DNA from: an uncultured Ruminococcus sp.
Lineage (GTDB): Bacteria > Bacillota > Clostridia > Oscillospirales > CAG-272
Assembly: GCA_905202255.1 (NCBI GenBank)
Contig: CAJKRH010000002.1
Coordinates: 1-64,000, forward strand
Direction: 5' to 3'
DNA: 64,000 nucleotides
In this document: one piece after another, positions 51,303 through 60,832 of the stretch
Numbering within the stretch: the first letter of the stretch is position 1
Layout: the number at the start of each line of letters is the position of its first letter
Notes under the pieces: generated by a model
Databases searched by the model: none
What the model saw: the letters and a program-made list of their open reading frames with translations, nothing else
What the model was told of the DNA's origin: nothing
Made by a program: the position numbers and the translations under genes

Positions 51303-52718
51303 TCATATTTCTTCTATTTTTATCAGATTTGTGTTTCCGGACTGGCCGTTTGTCACGCCGCCGGTTATGACGAGCTTGTCGCCCGATTTGAGGTTCATCT
51401 GCTGCTTTGCCAGCTTCTTTGCCGTGTAGAAAAGCACTTCGGTGGACGGGAACTTCTCGCATATCACGGGAGTTACGCCCCATGAGAGCGCAAGCTTGCG
51501 CCATGTGCTTTCCTCGGTCGTCAGTCCTATTATATCCACGGGAGAGCGGAAACGGGAAACCATTCTTGCCGTCATGCCCGAGATGGAGCAGGCGACTATC
51601 GCTTTCGCCTTGATATCTATAGCCATTCCGCAGGTGGCATGTGATATGGCATCCACGGTATTTTTTATCTTGAATTCGGATGTGGAAAAAAGATGCTTGT
51701 AATCAATACTGCTCTCGGCATATTCGGCTATTTTTGCCATTGTTTCAACTGTTTTGACGGGATATTTGCCCGCCGCCGTCTCGCCCGAGAGCATTATCGC
51801 GCTTGTGCCGTCATAAACGGCGTTTGCCACATCGGAAATCTCCGCTCTTGTGGGGCGCTGATTGTATATCATGGATTCGAGCATTTCCGTTGCCGTTATC
51901 ACGCGCTTGCCGAGCAGACGGCATTTTGTTATCAGCGTTTTCTGAATGGCAGGAAGCTCTTCGAACGGGATTTCCACGCCCATATCGCCTCTGCCTATCA
52001 TTATACCGTCGCAGGCACTGCAGATTTCCTCTATATTATCGACGCCCGACTGATTTTCTATCTTGGCGATAAGCTCTATTTTCTTTTCCGCACCGTGTTC
52101 CGAGAGAAATTCCTGAATATCGAGCAAATCCTGCTTCACGGAAACGAATGAGCATGCGATATAGTCCACGCCTTGCTCTATTCCGAAGAGAATATCGCTC
52201 TTATCCTGCTCGGAAAGGAACTTCTGACGGAGCACCTTGCCCGGGAAGCTCATGCTTTTTCTGTCGCGAAGTTCACCGCCGCATACAACCTTTGTTTTTA
52301 CGAGCGGCGGCTCCACGCTGACGACGCGAAAGCTCATAAGTCCGTTATTGAGCAGTATCATATCGCCGCAGGAGAGCTCCTCAGCCATGCCCGCATACGA
52401 TACGGAAACAATCTTTTCGTTTCCGACAAGCTCCTCTGTGGTAAAGGTAAAATCATCGCCGTCCGCGAGATTTACAAATCCGTTTTCAAATGTTTTTATG
52501 CGGTATTCCGGTCCTTTTGTATCGAGCATTATCGCGATTGGAAGCCCCAGTTTCTCGCGGACTTTCTTTATAAGTTTTATTTTCTCCAGATGCTCCGCCT
52601 GCGTTCCGTGCGAAAAATTGAGTCTCGCTACATTCATTCCGGCAAGGCACATCTTTGAGAGTGTCTCTTCATTTGCGCTGGCAGGTCCTATCGTGCATAC
52701 TATCTTGGTCTTTCTCAT
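51303..52718 (-). CDS. pyk: Pyruvate kinase
   Basis: 471 residues. KIVCTIGPAS at the N-terminus, NFSHGT, MLDTKGPEYR, the active-site signature IELIAKIENQSGVDNI, and MIGRGDMGVEIP. The C-terminal domain is present without the extra PEP-utiliser domain of Bacillus Pyk. Last step of glycolysis, making ATP and pyruvate. Monocistronic. Confidence 0.97.
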   Translation of the reverse strand: MRKTKIVCTIGPASANEETLSKMCLAGMNVARLNFSHGTQAEHLEKIKLIKKVREKLGLPIAIMLDTKGPEYRIKTFENGFVNLADGDDFTFTTEELVGNEKIVSVSYAGMAEELSCGDMILLNNGLMSFRVVSVEPPLVKTKVVCGGELRDRKSMSFPGKVLRQKFLSEQDKSDILFGIEQGVDYIACSFVSVKQDLLDIQEFLSEHGAEKKIELIAKIENQSGVDNIEEICSACDGIMIGRGDMGVEIPFEELPAIQKTLITKCRLLGKRVITATEMLESMIYNQRPTRAEISDVANAVYDGTSAIMLSGETAAGKYPVKTVETMAKIAEYAESSIDYKHLFSTSEFKIKNTVDAISHATCGMAIDIKAKAIVACSISGMTARMVSRFRSPVDIIGLTTEESTWRKLALSWGVTPVICEKFPSTEVLFYTAKKLAKQQMNLKSGDKLVITGGVTNGQSGNTNLIKIEEI

Positions 52719-52940
52719 TCATTTACTCCGAAAAATTTGTTTTTGTTTTATTTTAACACATTTCGCCGATTTTTTCCATAGGGAAGAGCGATATTTTTGA
52801 ATTTTTGCCATAATGTATAAAAATAACGCATGATAGTGACATTTTTATAGTAATGCCTTAAACGCATATTGTGATATTGCACAAAAACAGGGCGGATATC
52901 GGTAAAAAATAAATAAATACGAAGAAATTTCAAAATGCTA

Positions 52941-52969
52941 TTGACAAATCCTTTTTTCCATGCTATAAT
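52941..52969 (+). promoter_or_regulatory. Consensus promoter of the lysine transporter operon
   Basis: TTGACA (52941-52946), 17-bp spacer, TATAAT (52964-52969), both perfect. Confidence 0.9.
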
Positions 52970-52984
52970 GACTGCAAAATTGAA

Positions 52985-53236
52985 TAGTCGAATCAAAGAA
53001 TTGATAGAGGCGCGAAAGTAAAGAGTAACGCGGTGCAGGCACTCAAATGCCGTATGCCGCTGTGAAAGGTGCTTTTGCCGAAGCTTTCCGTTTTTGAGGA
53101 CGGAATTGCTGGGCGTCGGGATAATATCCCCTCGACTGTCGCAAAATTTTGCGGAGTGCTACAATAGATTTGTTTTCATATTTTTCCCTTTAATTTTATG
53201 AAACGGTCGGAGCACTTGCTTCGACCGTTCTTTTTT
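52985..53236 (+). ncRNA. Lysine riboswitch with terminator
   Basis: The aptamer (about 52985-53152) contains conserved strings GATAGAGGCGC, AAGAGTAACGC, TGAAAGG...GCCGAAG, TTGCTGGG and CGACTGTC, in lysine-riboswitch order. The expression platform has terminator arms AACGGTCG (53202-53209) and CGACCGTT with TTTTTT at 53231. AGTGCT (53155-53160) can pair with AGCACT (53211-53216) to form an antiterminator. Lysine should therefore switch the transporter operon off. Confidence 0.93.
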
Positions 53237-53261
53237 AAAAAAATTTTCGGAGGAAAAGAAA

Positions 53262-54143
53262 ATGAAAAAAGTTTTTTCGGTTATTTTGGTACTCGCCGTG
53301 CTCATGATGGCACTCGCTTCCTGCGGAGGCGGCAGAAAAAAGGTTGATATCTCGGGCGCAAAAAGCCTCGCGGATGTAAACGGCTCAGGCGCAGTGATAG
53401 CGGCGCAGAGCGGCACATTCCATCTTCAGGCGCTGAACGAGCAGATGAGCGGCGTGGAAAAGAAAGAATACAAGGATTTCACAGCGCTTCTCATGGCACT
53501 CAAGAGCGGCTCTATAGACGGCTATATAGCAGAGGAGCCCACAGCATTTACGGCATCGCTCAAGGATGATACGATATCTTATCTGCCGCTGGTCAACAAC
53601 AAGACAGGCTTCGCCGTTACAGGCGATGATACAGGTATCGCCGTTGCTTTCAAGAAAGGTTCTCCCCTTGTTGAAAAGGTAAATGCCATCATCGATGCCA
53701 TTTCCGAGGACACAAAGCTTGAGCTGATGAATCAGATATTCGATATCAACAAGGATACGACAAAGGAGCTCAATACGAAATTCGCTCTTACATCAAGCAA
53801 TACGGACACATCAAACGGCACACTGAAAATCTCCATGGAGTGTGCATATGACCCCTTTAACTGGACTCAGACGACAGCCGCAAACGGCGCCGTACCGATA
53901 AAGGGCTCTTCCAACACTTATGCAAACGGATATGATGTTCAGGTAGCAAAGTATATAGCGGCGGAGCTTGGCATGAGCCTTGAAATCGTTGCAAACGAAT
54001 GGGATTCTCTCATTCCGGCAGTACAGAGCGGTGCTGTGGACGGCATCATCGCAGGCATGAGTCCTACGGAGGAAAGAATGCAGGAGGTTGACTTCACGCA
54101 TTGCTATTACAGAAGTAATCTTGTTATAATCTTCAATAAATAA
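53262..54143 (+). CDS. Circularly permuted amino-acid (lysine) substrate-binding lipoprotein
   Basis: 293 residues. Lipobox LMMALASC (Cys21). In normal HisJ/LAO-family proteins the lobe 1 start (ECAYAPFNW ... GMSPT-x-ER ... YY-x-S) precedes lobe 2 (SLADLKG ... Q-GTFH ... SG-IDGY). Here lobe 2 comes first (SLADVNGSGAVIAAQSGTFH, residues 35-54; SGSIDGYIAEEP, 82-93). The C-terminal part of lobe 1 follows (GIAVAFKKGSPLVEKVN, 125-141), then a Ser/Thr/Asn linker (162-186), then the lobe 1 start (LKISMECAYDPFNW, 188-201) ending YYRSNLVIIF. All ligand-contact motifs persist. The lysine riboswitch points to lysine. Confidence 0.88.
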   Translation: MKKVFSVILVLAVLMMALASCGGGRKKVDISGAKSLADVNGSGAVIAAQSGTFHLQALNEQMSGVEKKEYKDFTALLMALKSGSIDGYIAEEPTAFTASLKDDTISYLPLVNNKTGFAVTGDDTGIAVAFKKGSPLVEKVNAIIDAISEDTKLELMNQIFDINKDTTKELNTKFALTSSNTDTSNGTLKISMECAYDPFNWTQTTAANGAVPIKGSSNTYANGYDVQVAKYIAAELGMSLEIVANEWDSLIPAVQSGAVDGIIAGMSPTEERMQEVDFTHCYYRSNLVIIFNK

Positions 54144-54164
54144 TACTTTAAGGAAGACAGAGAA

Positions 54165-54950
54165 GTGGAATTTTTAAAACAGGTTTGGAACATTGTCGTA
54201 TCGTATCGCGTACAGCTGCTCGGCGGTCTCGGATATACAATGCTGATAGCGCTTGTAGGTACGATAGCGGGACTGCTTATCGGACTGCTCACCGGTGTCA
54301 TAAGAACGGCACCGAAGTCTAAAAACAGCGTGCTTCGCGTACTGCATAATATACTCAACGGCATACTTGCCTTTTATATAGAAATCTTCCGCGGAACGCC
54401 TATGATGGTTCAGTCGATGGTTATTTTCTGGGGCTATGCCTTCATGAACGGCGGAAACACTCTGCCGCTCATTCCCGCAGGTATATTTATCGTTTCGATA
54501 AATACGGGCGCATATATGTCAGAGATAGTCCGCGGAGGTATAATTTCCGTCGAGAAGGGACAGATGGAGGGTGCTTATTCCGTCGGCATGACACATGCGC
54601 AGGCGATGCTCCATGTCGTTATTCCGCAGGCAATGCGCAATATTCTGCCTTCCGTAAGCAATGAGTTCGTTATAAATATAAAGGATACATCAGTGCTGAA
54701 TGTAATAGGCGTAATGGAGCTTTACTACATGGCGGGTGTGATAACGAGAATGACACTCAAGAATTTTGCCACATATACGGTAATATGCGTTATCTACTTT
54801 ATTATGACATTTGCCGTAACCCGCATCCTGCGCTTTGCAGAAAAGAAGCTTGAGGGTTCCTCGTCATATACAATATGCGGCTCGCAGTCGGACCCAGAAG
54901 CGGAAATTCATATAACAAAGGAGGCGGAGCATGATGGACAATATAATTGA
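54165..54950 (+). CDS. Amino-acid ABC transporter permease (lysine)
   Basis: 261 residues, GTG start at 54165 with AAGGAAG upstream. Five hydrophobic helices; [11 protein letters not shown] and the EAA-loop [25 protein letters not shown] are HisM/GlnP-type hallmarks. Pairs with the permuted lipoprotein (21-bp gap) and the ATPase, whose start it overlaps by 20 bp. Lysine specificity is from the riboswitch. Confidence 0.92.
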   Translation: MEFLKQVWNIVVSYRVQLLGGLGYTMLIALVGTIAGLLIGLLTGVIRTAPKSKNSVLRVLHNILNGILAFYIEIFRGTPMMVQSMVIFWGYAFMNGGNTLPLIPAGIFIVSINTGAYMSEIVRGGIISVEKGQMEGAYSVGMTHAQAMLHVVIPQAMRNILPSVSNEFVINIKDTSVLNVIGVMELYYMAGVITRMTLKNFATYTVICVIYFIMTFAVTRILRFAEKKLEGSSSYTICGSQSDPEAEIHITKEAEHDGQYN

Positions 54951-55674
54951 ACTTGTGCATCTGAAAAAGACATTCGGAAGCCATGAGGTGCTCCGCGATA
55001 TAAATCTTACCGTAAAGAAAGGTGAGGTTATAAGCATCATCGGTTCTTCCGGCTCGGGCAAAAGCACGATGCTCCGATGCGTCAATCTGCTCGAAACGCC
55101 GACAGACGGCAGAATTCTTTTCGAGGGCAAGGATATCGCCGACAAGTCAATGAAGCTCTCGCAGTACCGCGCAAAGGTAGTTATGGTTTTCCAGCAGTTC
55201 AATCTTTTCAACAATATGACGGCGCTTGCAAACTGCGTCCGTCCGCAGATGATTGTGCTCAAGCGCTCGCGCACGGAGGCAGAAGCTGAAGCAAAGAAAT
55301 ATCTCGAGATGGTAGGGATGTCGGCATATCTGAATGCCCGTCCGGCACAGCTCTCGGGCGGTCAGAAGCAGAGAATAGCCATTGCCCGTGCTCTTTCGAT
55401 GAATCCCGATGCAATCCTTTTCGATGAGCCCACATCGGCTCTTGACCCCGAAATGGTCGGAGAGGTTCTCTCTGTAATGAAGAAGCTTGCCGAATCCGGA
55501 CTGACTATGCTTGTGGTAACTCACGAGATGGGTTTTGCACGCGATGTATCGAGCCGAGTGATATTCATGGACGGTGGCGTTATCGTTGAGGACGGCACCC
55601 CCGCCGAGGTTTTCGGCAATCCGAAAGTCCCGAGAACGAGAGAATTTCTCTCAAGATATATTGAAAGCAGATAA
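54931..55674 (+). CDS. Amino-acid ABC transporter ATPase (lysine)
   Basis: 247 residues. Walker [11 protein letters not shown]-loop VFQQFNLF, signature [15 protein letters not shown], Walker B AILFDEP and H-loop VTHEMGFA are intact; closest to the polar amino-acid (GlnQ/HisP) ATPases. AAAGGAGG lies inside the permease gene. Last gene of the lysine operon. Confidence 0.95.
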   Translation: MMDNIIELVHLKKTFGSHEVLRDINLTVKKGEVISIIGSSGSGKSTMLRCVNLLETPTDGRILFEGKDIADKSMKLSQYRAKVVMVFQQFNLFNNMTALANCVRPQMIVLKRSRTEAEAEAKKYLEMVGMSAYLNARPAQLSGGQKQRIAIARALSMNPDAILFDEPTSALDPEMVGEVLSVMKKLAESGLTMLVVTHEMGFARDVSSRVIFMDGGVIVEDGTPAEVFGNPKVPRTREFLSRYIESR

Positions 55675-55683
55675 TGAATATGT

Positions 55684-55718
55684 AAAAATACCGAGGAATA
55701 AAATCCTCGGTATTTTTA
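55684..55718. terminator. Bidirectional terminator
   Basis: AAAAATACCGAGGA and TCCTCGGTATTTTT; ends the lysine operon and the dockerin protease. Confidence 0.9.
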
Positions 55719-55719
55719 T

Positions 55720-57705
55720 TTAATCAATCTCGTAGCCCGCAATCATTCTGCGAATGATTGTAAGGTCTGCGGCACCGACCTTTCCGTCTCCGTCAAGGTC
55801 AGCGTCTTTTGCGGATATTCCGGTGTAATATCCGGCTATATATCTGCGCATCAGCGTAAGGTCTGCAGCACCGACCCTTCCGTCACCGTTAAGGTCGCCG
55901 TAGCCTTCCTTGCGGCTTCCGCAGACGGTGCATTTTCTTTTCTTATCGAAGCTGTGCGCCGTCTCTTCGCTTTTTGCACCGCAGGCTGTGCATGCATGCC
56001 AGTGCATATCTGCGCCGCTTGTCCATTCCGTGCTGTAATCATGCGGCTTCAGACTGCCGTATGCAAAGGTGTCCGTTCCTTTTTCGCCGCATTCTGAACA
56101 TGAATAGAAATATGTTGCCTGCTCTGTGCAGGTTGCTTCGCTTGCCAGATATTTTTCTTTGGCATTGCAGGCGGTAAAATTATGAGCGAGCAGTTCGCCG
56201 TATGCAAAGGTTCTCGTTCCTTTTTGACCGCATTTACTGCATGAGTAGAAGTAAGTTGCCTGTCTTGTGCAGGTTGCCTTGCCGAACAGATAAACCGCGG
56301 CGGTATTTTTACTGTCAAAAACATGGTCGCAGTTCAGATTTCCGAAGCCGGAAATCTGAATCCGCATTTCGTTTCCTTTTCCGCTGAGGATTGTCACCTT
56401 AAAATTATAGTCCTTGGCTTCAGCATCTGTCATGCGCGTATACCATGTACTGCTTCCGGCAAATTTGAACTTGCGACATTCGAATGTGTTTTTGCCGGAT
56501 GCATCATACCATGAATCGTAGCCGTTTCCGCCTGTTGCGCCGTTCGGATAGAGAGGAGTAAGACCGGGCGCATGCGCTGTGCCTTTCCAGCAGTTTGGCA
56601 GGCGCTGTGTTTCCATTATCGTTTCGTCAACATGCCATATCTGTATGCCGCGCGATGCGGGTGATATGGCATCGTATGTAGAAGATTTTACAGTGTACCT
56701 GTTTTCTATGAGGTAATATTCTTTCGGGTTGTTTGTGCTTATTTTTATAATATTGTAGCTGCCTTCGGTGCTCTCTCTCGAATAGAGCGTGTAAATGCCA
56801 TCCCTTACCTCGGTAGCCTCCCAGAAGCCGAATTTTATAAGGTAATACGGGTCTATTGCCGATGGAGCATTGCCCGCAGTGACTCCTTTTTGCAAGCCGA
56901 GTCCCGAGCCGCCGCCCTGCATGGCTATATCGCCCGGACCGCCGCACCATGTATACCCGCTGTATGTATAAAGGTCGTTTGCACCTATGACATGGCAAAG
57001 CTCGTGCGCTATCGAGCCGAAAGTGAGCGGCTGTCTTGATGACTGCATCTCGCCGACTACGGTATACTTGCCGCCGTAGTAGCCCCATGTGACGAAAACG
57101 CCGTTTATGAAGTTATTCAGATTGGCGGAGGGGCTGTCCATTTCAAAGCTTCCCATGCCGTATTTGCTGATACCGTCGCTCGTCATTCCGAATTTTGTGC
57201 TGTATCCCGCTATTATATAGACGATGCTGAGTTCTTTCCAACTTAGACCGCCGTTGCCGTCCGTATCAAACTTGCTGAAATCGACATATTTTGATGCCGC
57301 TTTGAGAGCATTTGACTGTGTTGTGCCGATATTTGTCGTGCTTGAACCGCTTGTGTTCGGGTGATTTTCATCCAGCTTGACATAGACAACGCCGTTGTTT
57401 TTTGTGCCGTAGGTTTCCTCGGCGGGCGTGAACCAGAATTTGCTGCCCGACATGAACTTAAAATAGTTTTTCATCGTATTGCCGTTGTCGCCGAATAGTG
57501 ATTTTTCCCAGTATGATTCTTCGGAGCGCGTAGCCTGATTGCTGTAGCTCACGACTATCACGAGAAGCGGCACGGGCTTGACCCCGTGAGAACCGAAAAA
57601 TGTACTGCCTGTCGTGCTTTTGACATCTGCCGCAGAAACGCTGAAAGGTATGCACAGCGCTATTATAACGGCGGCAAGAATGATTGAAGTTGTTTTCTTA
57701 AACAT
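55720..57705 (-). CDS. Secreted M6 metalloprotease with dockerin
   Basis: 661 residues. Signal peptide (1-25), M6 domain with HELCHVIGANDLY and EF-hand-like DTDGNGGLSWKE, then repeated CxxC modules (TYFYSCSKCGQKGTRTFAYG and two relatives), and a C-terminal type I dockerin: two Ca loops DLNGDGRVGAADLTLMRRYI and DLDGDGKVGAADLTIIRRMI. Dockerins plug into cohesins, so this protease is probably attached to a scaffold or cell-surface cohesin. No cohesin gene is in the window. Confidence 0.93.
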   Translation of the reverse strand: MFKKTTSIILAAVIIALCIPFSVSAADVKSTTGSTFFGSHGVKPVPLLVIVVSYSNQATRSEESYWEKSLFGDNGNTMKNYFKFMSGSKFWFTPAEETYGTKNNGVVYVKLDENHPNTSGSSTTNIGTTQSNALKAASKYVDFSKFDTDGNGGLSWKELSIVYIIAGYSTKFGMTSDGISKYGMGSFEMDSPSANLNNFINGVFVTWGYYGGKYTVVGEMQSSRQPLTFGSIAHELCHVIGANDLYTYSGYTWCGGPGDIAMQGGGSGLGLQKGVTAGNAPSAIDPYYLIKFGFWEATEVRDGIYTLYSRESTEGSYNIIKISTNNPKEYYLIENRYTVKSSTYDAISPASRGIQIWHVDETIMETQRLPNCWKGTAHAPGLTPLYPNGATGGNGYDSWYDASGKNTFECRKFKFAGSSTWYTRMTDAEAKDYNFKVTILSGKGNEMRIQISGFGNLNCDHVFDSKNTAAVYLFGKATCTRQATYFYSCSKCGQKGTRTFAYGELLAHNFTACNAKEKYLASEATCTEQATYFYSCSECGEKGTDTFAYGSLKPHDYSTEWTSGADMHWHACTACGAKSEETAHSFDKKRKCTVCGSRKEGYGDLNGDGRVGAADLTLMRRYIAGYYTGISAKDADLDGDGKVGAADLTIIRRMIAGYEID

Positions 57706-57728
57706 ATTATCCCCCCTGGTGGTATGCT

Positions 57729-58679
57729 TTATTTTGAGACTGAATTTATCGGATTTCCCGATGCGAAAGCGCGGATGTTCTCCGCCACTATATCGATGAG
57801 GCGTACTCTCGCCTCATATGCCGCCCATGCTACATGCGGAGTGACGTAGCAGTTCGGTGCTGTCAGATAAGGATGATTTTTATACATCGGCTCGATATCG
57901 AGAACATCTATGCCCGCTCCGCGTATAGTGCCGTTTTTCAGCGCTTCTGTCAGTGCCGCTTCCTCGACAACGCCGCCGCGAGCCGTATTTATCAGTACGG
58001 CGGACGGTTTCATCAGCGAGAGCGTGCGGGAATTGACAAGTCCTCTCGTTTCGGCTGTCAGCGGGCAGTGAAGAGTGAGATAGTCGGCTCTCGCAAAAAG
58101 CGTGTCGGCATCGGTAAATTCCACGCCATCGTAAGTCATCGGGCGATGCGAAACTGCAAGGATTTTCATGCCGAAAGCTTTGCCTACGGTCGCCATCGCC
58201 TTGCCTATCGTGCCGAAGCCGAAAATGCCGAGCGTCTTTCCCCGAAGCTCACTTGTCGGAAAGGCAAGATACGAGAATGTTTCGGAATTTGCCCAATCGC
58301 CGCGCGCCACCGACGCCGCATAGTCATCGGTGCGGCAGGCGAAATGCAGTATCATCGAAAAGGCATGCTGAACCACCGAATCGGTAGAATACCCGGGAAC
58401 ATTGCATACGGTTATCCCGCGGCGCTTTGCCGCAGATATATCGATATTGTTGTAGCCCGTGGCAAAAAGCCCGATATAACGCAGATTTTTGCATTTTTCC
58501 ATTATTTCGTCCGTTATCTGCGCCTTATTGCATATAACGGCATCGCTGTCGGCAATGACTTCGGCGAGCTTATCATGCGGCACGGTATCATAGAAGCGGA
58601 CATCGCCGAGTGCCTCTATCGGAGCAAGCGATACATCGCCCGTTGTTACTGTGCATCTGTCAAGTACGGTAATTTTCAT
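57729..58679 (-). CDS. D-2-hydroxyacid dehydrogenase
   Basis: 316 residues from ATG 58679, with GAGG 7 nt upstream. NAD site LGIFGFGTIGKAMATVGKAFG; active-site Arg in INTARGGVVEEAAL, Glu in DVLDIEPM and His in VTPHVAWA. Related to hydroxypyruvate/glycerate dehydrogenases; the exact 2-oxoacid is unknown. Lies between two protease genes on the same strand, probably by chance. Confidence 0.92.
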   Translation of the reverse strand: MKITVLDRCTVTTGDVSLAPIEALGDVRFYDTVPHDKLAEVIADSDAVICNKAQITDEIMEKCKNLRYIGLFATGYNNIDISAAKRRGITVCNVPGYSTDSVVQHAFSMILHFACRTDDYAASVARGDWANSETFSYLAFPTSELRGKTLGIFGFGTIGKAMATVGKAFGMKILAVSHRPMTYDGVEFTDADTLFARADYLTLHCPLTAETRGLVNSRTLSLMKPSAVLINTARGGVVEEAALTEALKNGTIRGAGIDVLDIEPMYKNHPYLTAPNCYVTPHVAWAAYEARVRLIDIVAENIRAFASGNPINSVSK

Positions 58680-58693
58680 CTGATTTCCTCTCA

Positions 58694-60184
58694 TCAATAA
58701 GTCTGCGTTACGCGGATTTTCAGTTCGCTTCCCGTGTCCTCGAGAACCTCAATTTTCAGATTGTATTTATTTTCGTCTATACTCTCGGGGAACGAATTGA
58801 GCGATTTCGTATGCGTTGCGGCGGAGATAAATTCATTTGAATTGAATGTTTCGCCAGCGCGGTAAAACGGGTCCTCGGGGAAGCCCTGAAGAAATACGCC
58901 GTCGTCTTTCATCAGTCCGTTTTCATCGTATCCGTTTTTGTAGTCTATCACAACGCCGGGATTGTGGCGTGTTTCGCGTTGCGTTTCGCCGTCACCGTTC
59001 CAGAGTCCCGAGCCGTTTGTGCGCTTTATTCCTGAAAATTCATCGAAAATATCCTTGTCGATATGCCATACGAGCATGCCGCCGCGCTCGTAGTTTTCTA
59101 TTTCATAATGTACCTTGCCGTCGTCGCTCTTTATGACGCGGCGTCTGTAGAGACCCGAGTCGAAGCCCTCAATCTGACGGTTTTCAAGCAGGAAATATTC
59201 GGCGGGGTCGGGCGTATTTATGCGGAGGATATTGTATTTTCCGCTGAGAATGGAATAGAGCGAGTATTCGCCGTCGCCCTCTGCCACCTGCGCCTCGGAG
59301 AAACCGGAGCGTATCTTCTGAAGCGGGTCGAGGTGAGTCGGGCAGGTGCCCATTATCGGCATACGCTTGTTTTTGTCTTTCGGGCGGATGAGCCCATAGC
59401 AGCCGTTGCACATGACAGAAAACATCATCGGGAGCGGCCATCCCTTTACCTGCCTGTCATAGTCATAGATATCATGAAAACCTATCGCATGACCGAGTTC
59501 GTGCGCGGTTGTTCCGAGCGGATGGGGAAGAAAACCGTACTGTGTCTTTCTGTATTCGCCGATGAGCGTATATGAACCCTTTGATGCGGCGCAGAGTTTG
59601 ACTCCGCCGACGCGCGGAGAATGAGCACCGGGAAAGCCCTGCGCATCCTCTTCATCGGGAAGTCTGCCGCTGTTTGCGAAAACGCCGTAGCGAAGCTCGG
59701 GCGTTGTTTCCTTGCCGCCGGAATAATCAAAGCCGGCGTGAACGAGAACATAGTGCAACTCGTCTGCGGAGAGGAAACCGTCGCCGTCCTTGTCGAGCGC
59801 GGCGAAATCCACATAAGGCTCGCATGCCTTGAGTGCTTCGGCGACAACATAGAGCGCCGCGCCCGTTCGCTTGTCGGGATTTTCTTGCTGAAGCAGGTCA
59901 GGGTGCTTGCAGTGAAGCGTCACATGGACAACGCCCTTGACATCACTGCCGTTTACATCAACGGGAGAAAAATAAAATTTTCCGCCCGACATTTCCTTAT
60001 AATAATTCTTGAGAGTCAGCCCGTTGTCGCCGAAAAACTGCTCATACCAGTATTCCTTTGTCGTAGAGCAGAGCTGTCTGCCGTCGTCGCCGTCGGGTTC
60101 AAATGAAATCATGACCACGAGCAGTGGGATTGGTTTCATGTCGAGTTTTTTTGTCGTTACGGATGTGCCGAGAGAATTTGCCAT
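58694..60184 (-). CDS. M6-family metalloprotease lacking a signal peptide
   Basis: 496 residues. The M6 domain begins almost at once (KPIPLLVVMISFEPDGDD), with zinc motif HELGHAIGFHDIYD and EF-hand-like DKDGDGFLSADE. Unlike the paralogues at 15.3 and 55.7 kb there is no signal sequence, repeat region or anchor. An in-frame TAG 13 codons upstream of the ATG rules out a missed N-terminal extension, and AAAGGAA gives a good ribosome site. It may be cytoplasmic or exported by another route. Confidence 0.9.
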   Translation of the reverse strand: MANSLGTSVTTKKLDMKPIPLLVVMISFEPDGDDGRQLCSTTKEYWYEQFFGDNGLTLKNYYKEMSGGKFYFSPVDVNGSDVKGVVHVTLHCKHPDLLQQENPDKRTGAALYVVAEALKACEPYVDFAALDKDGDGFLSADELHYVLVHAGFDYSGGKETTPELRYGVFANSGRLPDEEDAQGFPGAHSPRVGGVKLCAASKGSYTLIGEYRKTQYGFLPHPLGTTAHELGHAIGFHDIYDYDRQVKGWPLPMMFSVMCNGCYGLIRPKDKNKRMPIMGTCPTHLDPLQKIRSGFSEAQVAEGDGEYSLYSILSGKYNILRINTPDPAEYFLLENRQIEGFDSGLYRRRVIKSDDGKVHYEIENYERGGMLVWHIDKDIFDEFSGIKRTNGSGLWNGDGETQRETRHNPGVVIDYKNGYDENGLMKDDGVFLQGFPEDPFYRAGETFNSNEFISAATHTKSLNSFPESIDENKYNLKIEVLEDTGSELKIRVTQTY

Positions 60185-60214
60185 TTTTATGTATTCCTTT
60201 CCTTGGTCGGGCAG

Positions 60215-60538
60215 CTATCTGCCGTCCCAACCGTATTTTTCAAGGTCGATATGACCGTCGTCCTCAAACACCACACCCTCGGATATCAGCATCTCCCGCT
60301 GAACTCCCTCGCCGCCGAAGGCAAAGCCCGGGGCAGGGAAGCCGTTTCTGTTCACCACGCGGTGGCATGGGATTATGCCAGGGCGTGGATTTACATGGAG
60401 CGCATAGCCGACAACGCGCGCAAGCCGCGGATTGCCCACAAGCGCCGCAATCGAGCCGTAGGTCGCGACCTTTCCGCAGGGGATTTTTTCCACTGCGGCG
60501 TATATGAGTTCAAATGTGTTTTTTGCTTCGTTTTTCAA
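60215..60538 (-). CDS. MGMT-family alkyltransferase(-like) protein
   Basis: 107 residues starting at TTG 60538 with GGAGG 6 nt upstream. IPCGKVATYGSIAALVGNPRLARVVG, then PGIIPCHRVV (reactive Cys) and GFAFGGEGVQREML. This is the C-terminal O6-alkylguanine-DNA alkyltransferase domain alone, as in short Ogt/ATL-type proteins. The Cys is present, so repair activity is possible. Confidence 0.9.
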   Translation of the reverse strand: MKNEAKNTFELIYAAVEKIPCGKVATYGSIAALVGNPRLARVVGYALHVNPRPGIIPCHRVVNRNGFPAPGFAFGGEGVQREMLISEGVVFEDDGHIDLEKYGWDGR

Positions 60539-60565
60539 ATCGTACCTCCGAAAATATCTTACTCT

Positions 60566-60594
60566 ATTATAATAGTAATGCCCGATATTTGCAA
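60566..60594 (-). promoter_or_regulatory. Promoter of the alkyltransferase gene
   Basis: Minus strand: TTGCAA (60594-60589), 17-bp spacer, TATAAT (60571-60566). Confidence 0.7.
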
Positions 60595-60779
60595 TATGAT
60601 TTTGTCAATATTTTTGAAAAAACGACAAAAATGTTTACTTTTGTGGCATCGATATGTAAACATTGATTGACTGTTTATTGAGAAGGTACGCATTTGACGG
60701 CAAAATCACAAAATATAGGTTTTTTTGAAACTATATTTTGTGGTTTTTTATCGAAAAAGCATAAATTTCAAAAATACAC

Positions 60780-60808
60780 TTGATTTTTTGCGGAGTTTGG
60801 TTTATAAT
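60780..60808 (+). promoter_or_regulatory. xpt operon promoter
   Basis: TTGATT (60780-60785), 17-bp spacer, TATAAT (60803-60808). Confidence 0.8.
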
Positions 60809-60832
60809 GATGACATCAAGTGAACAAGTTTG

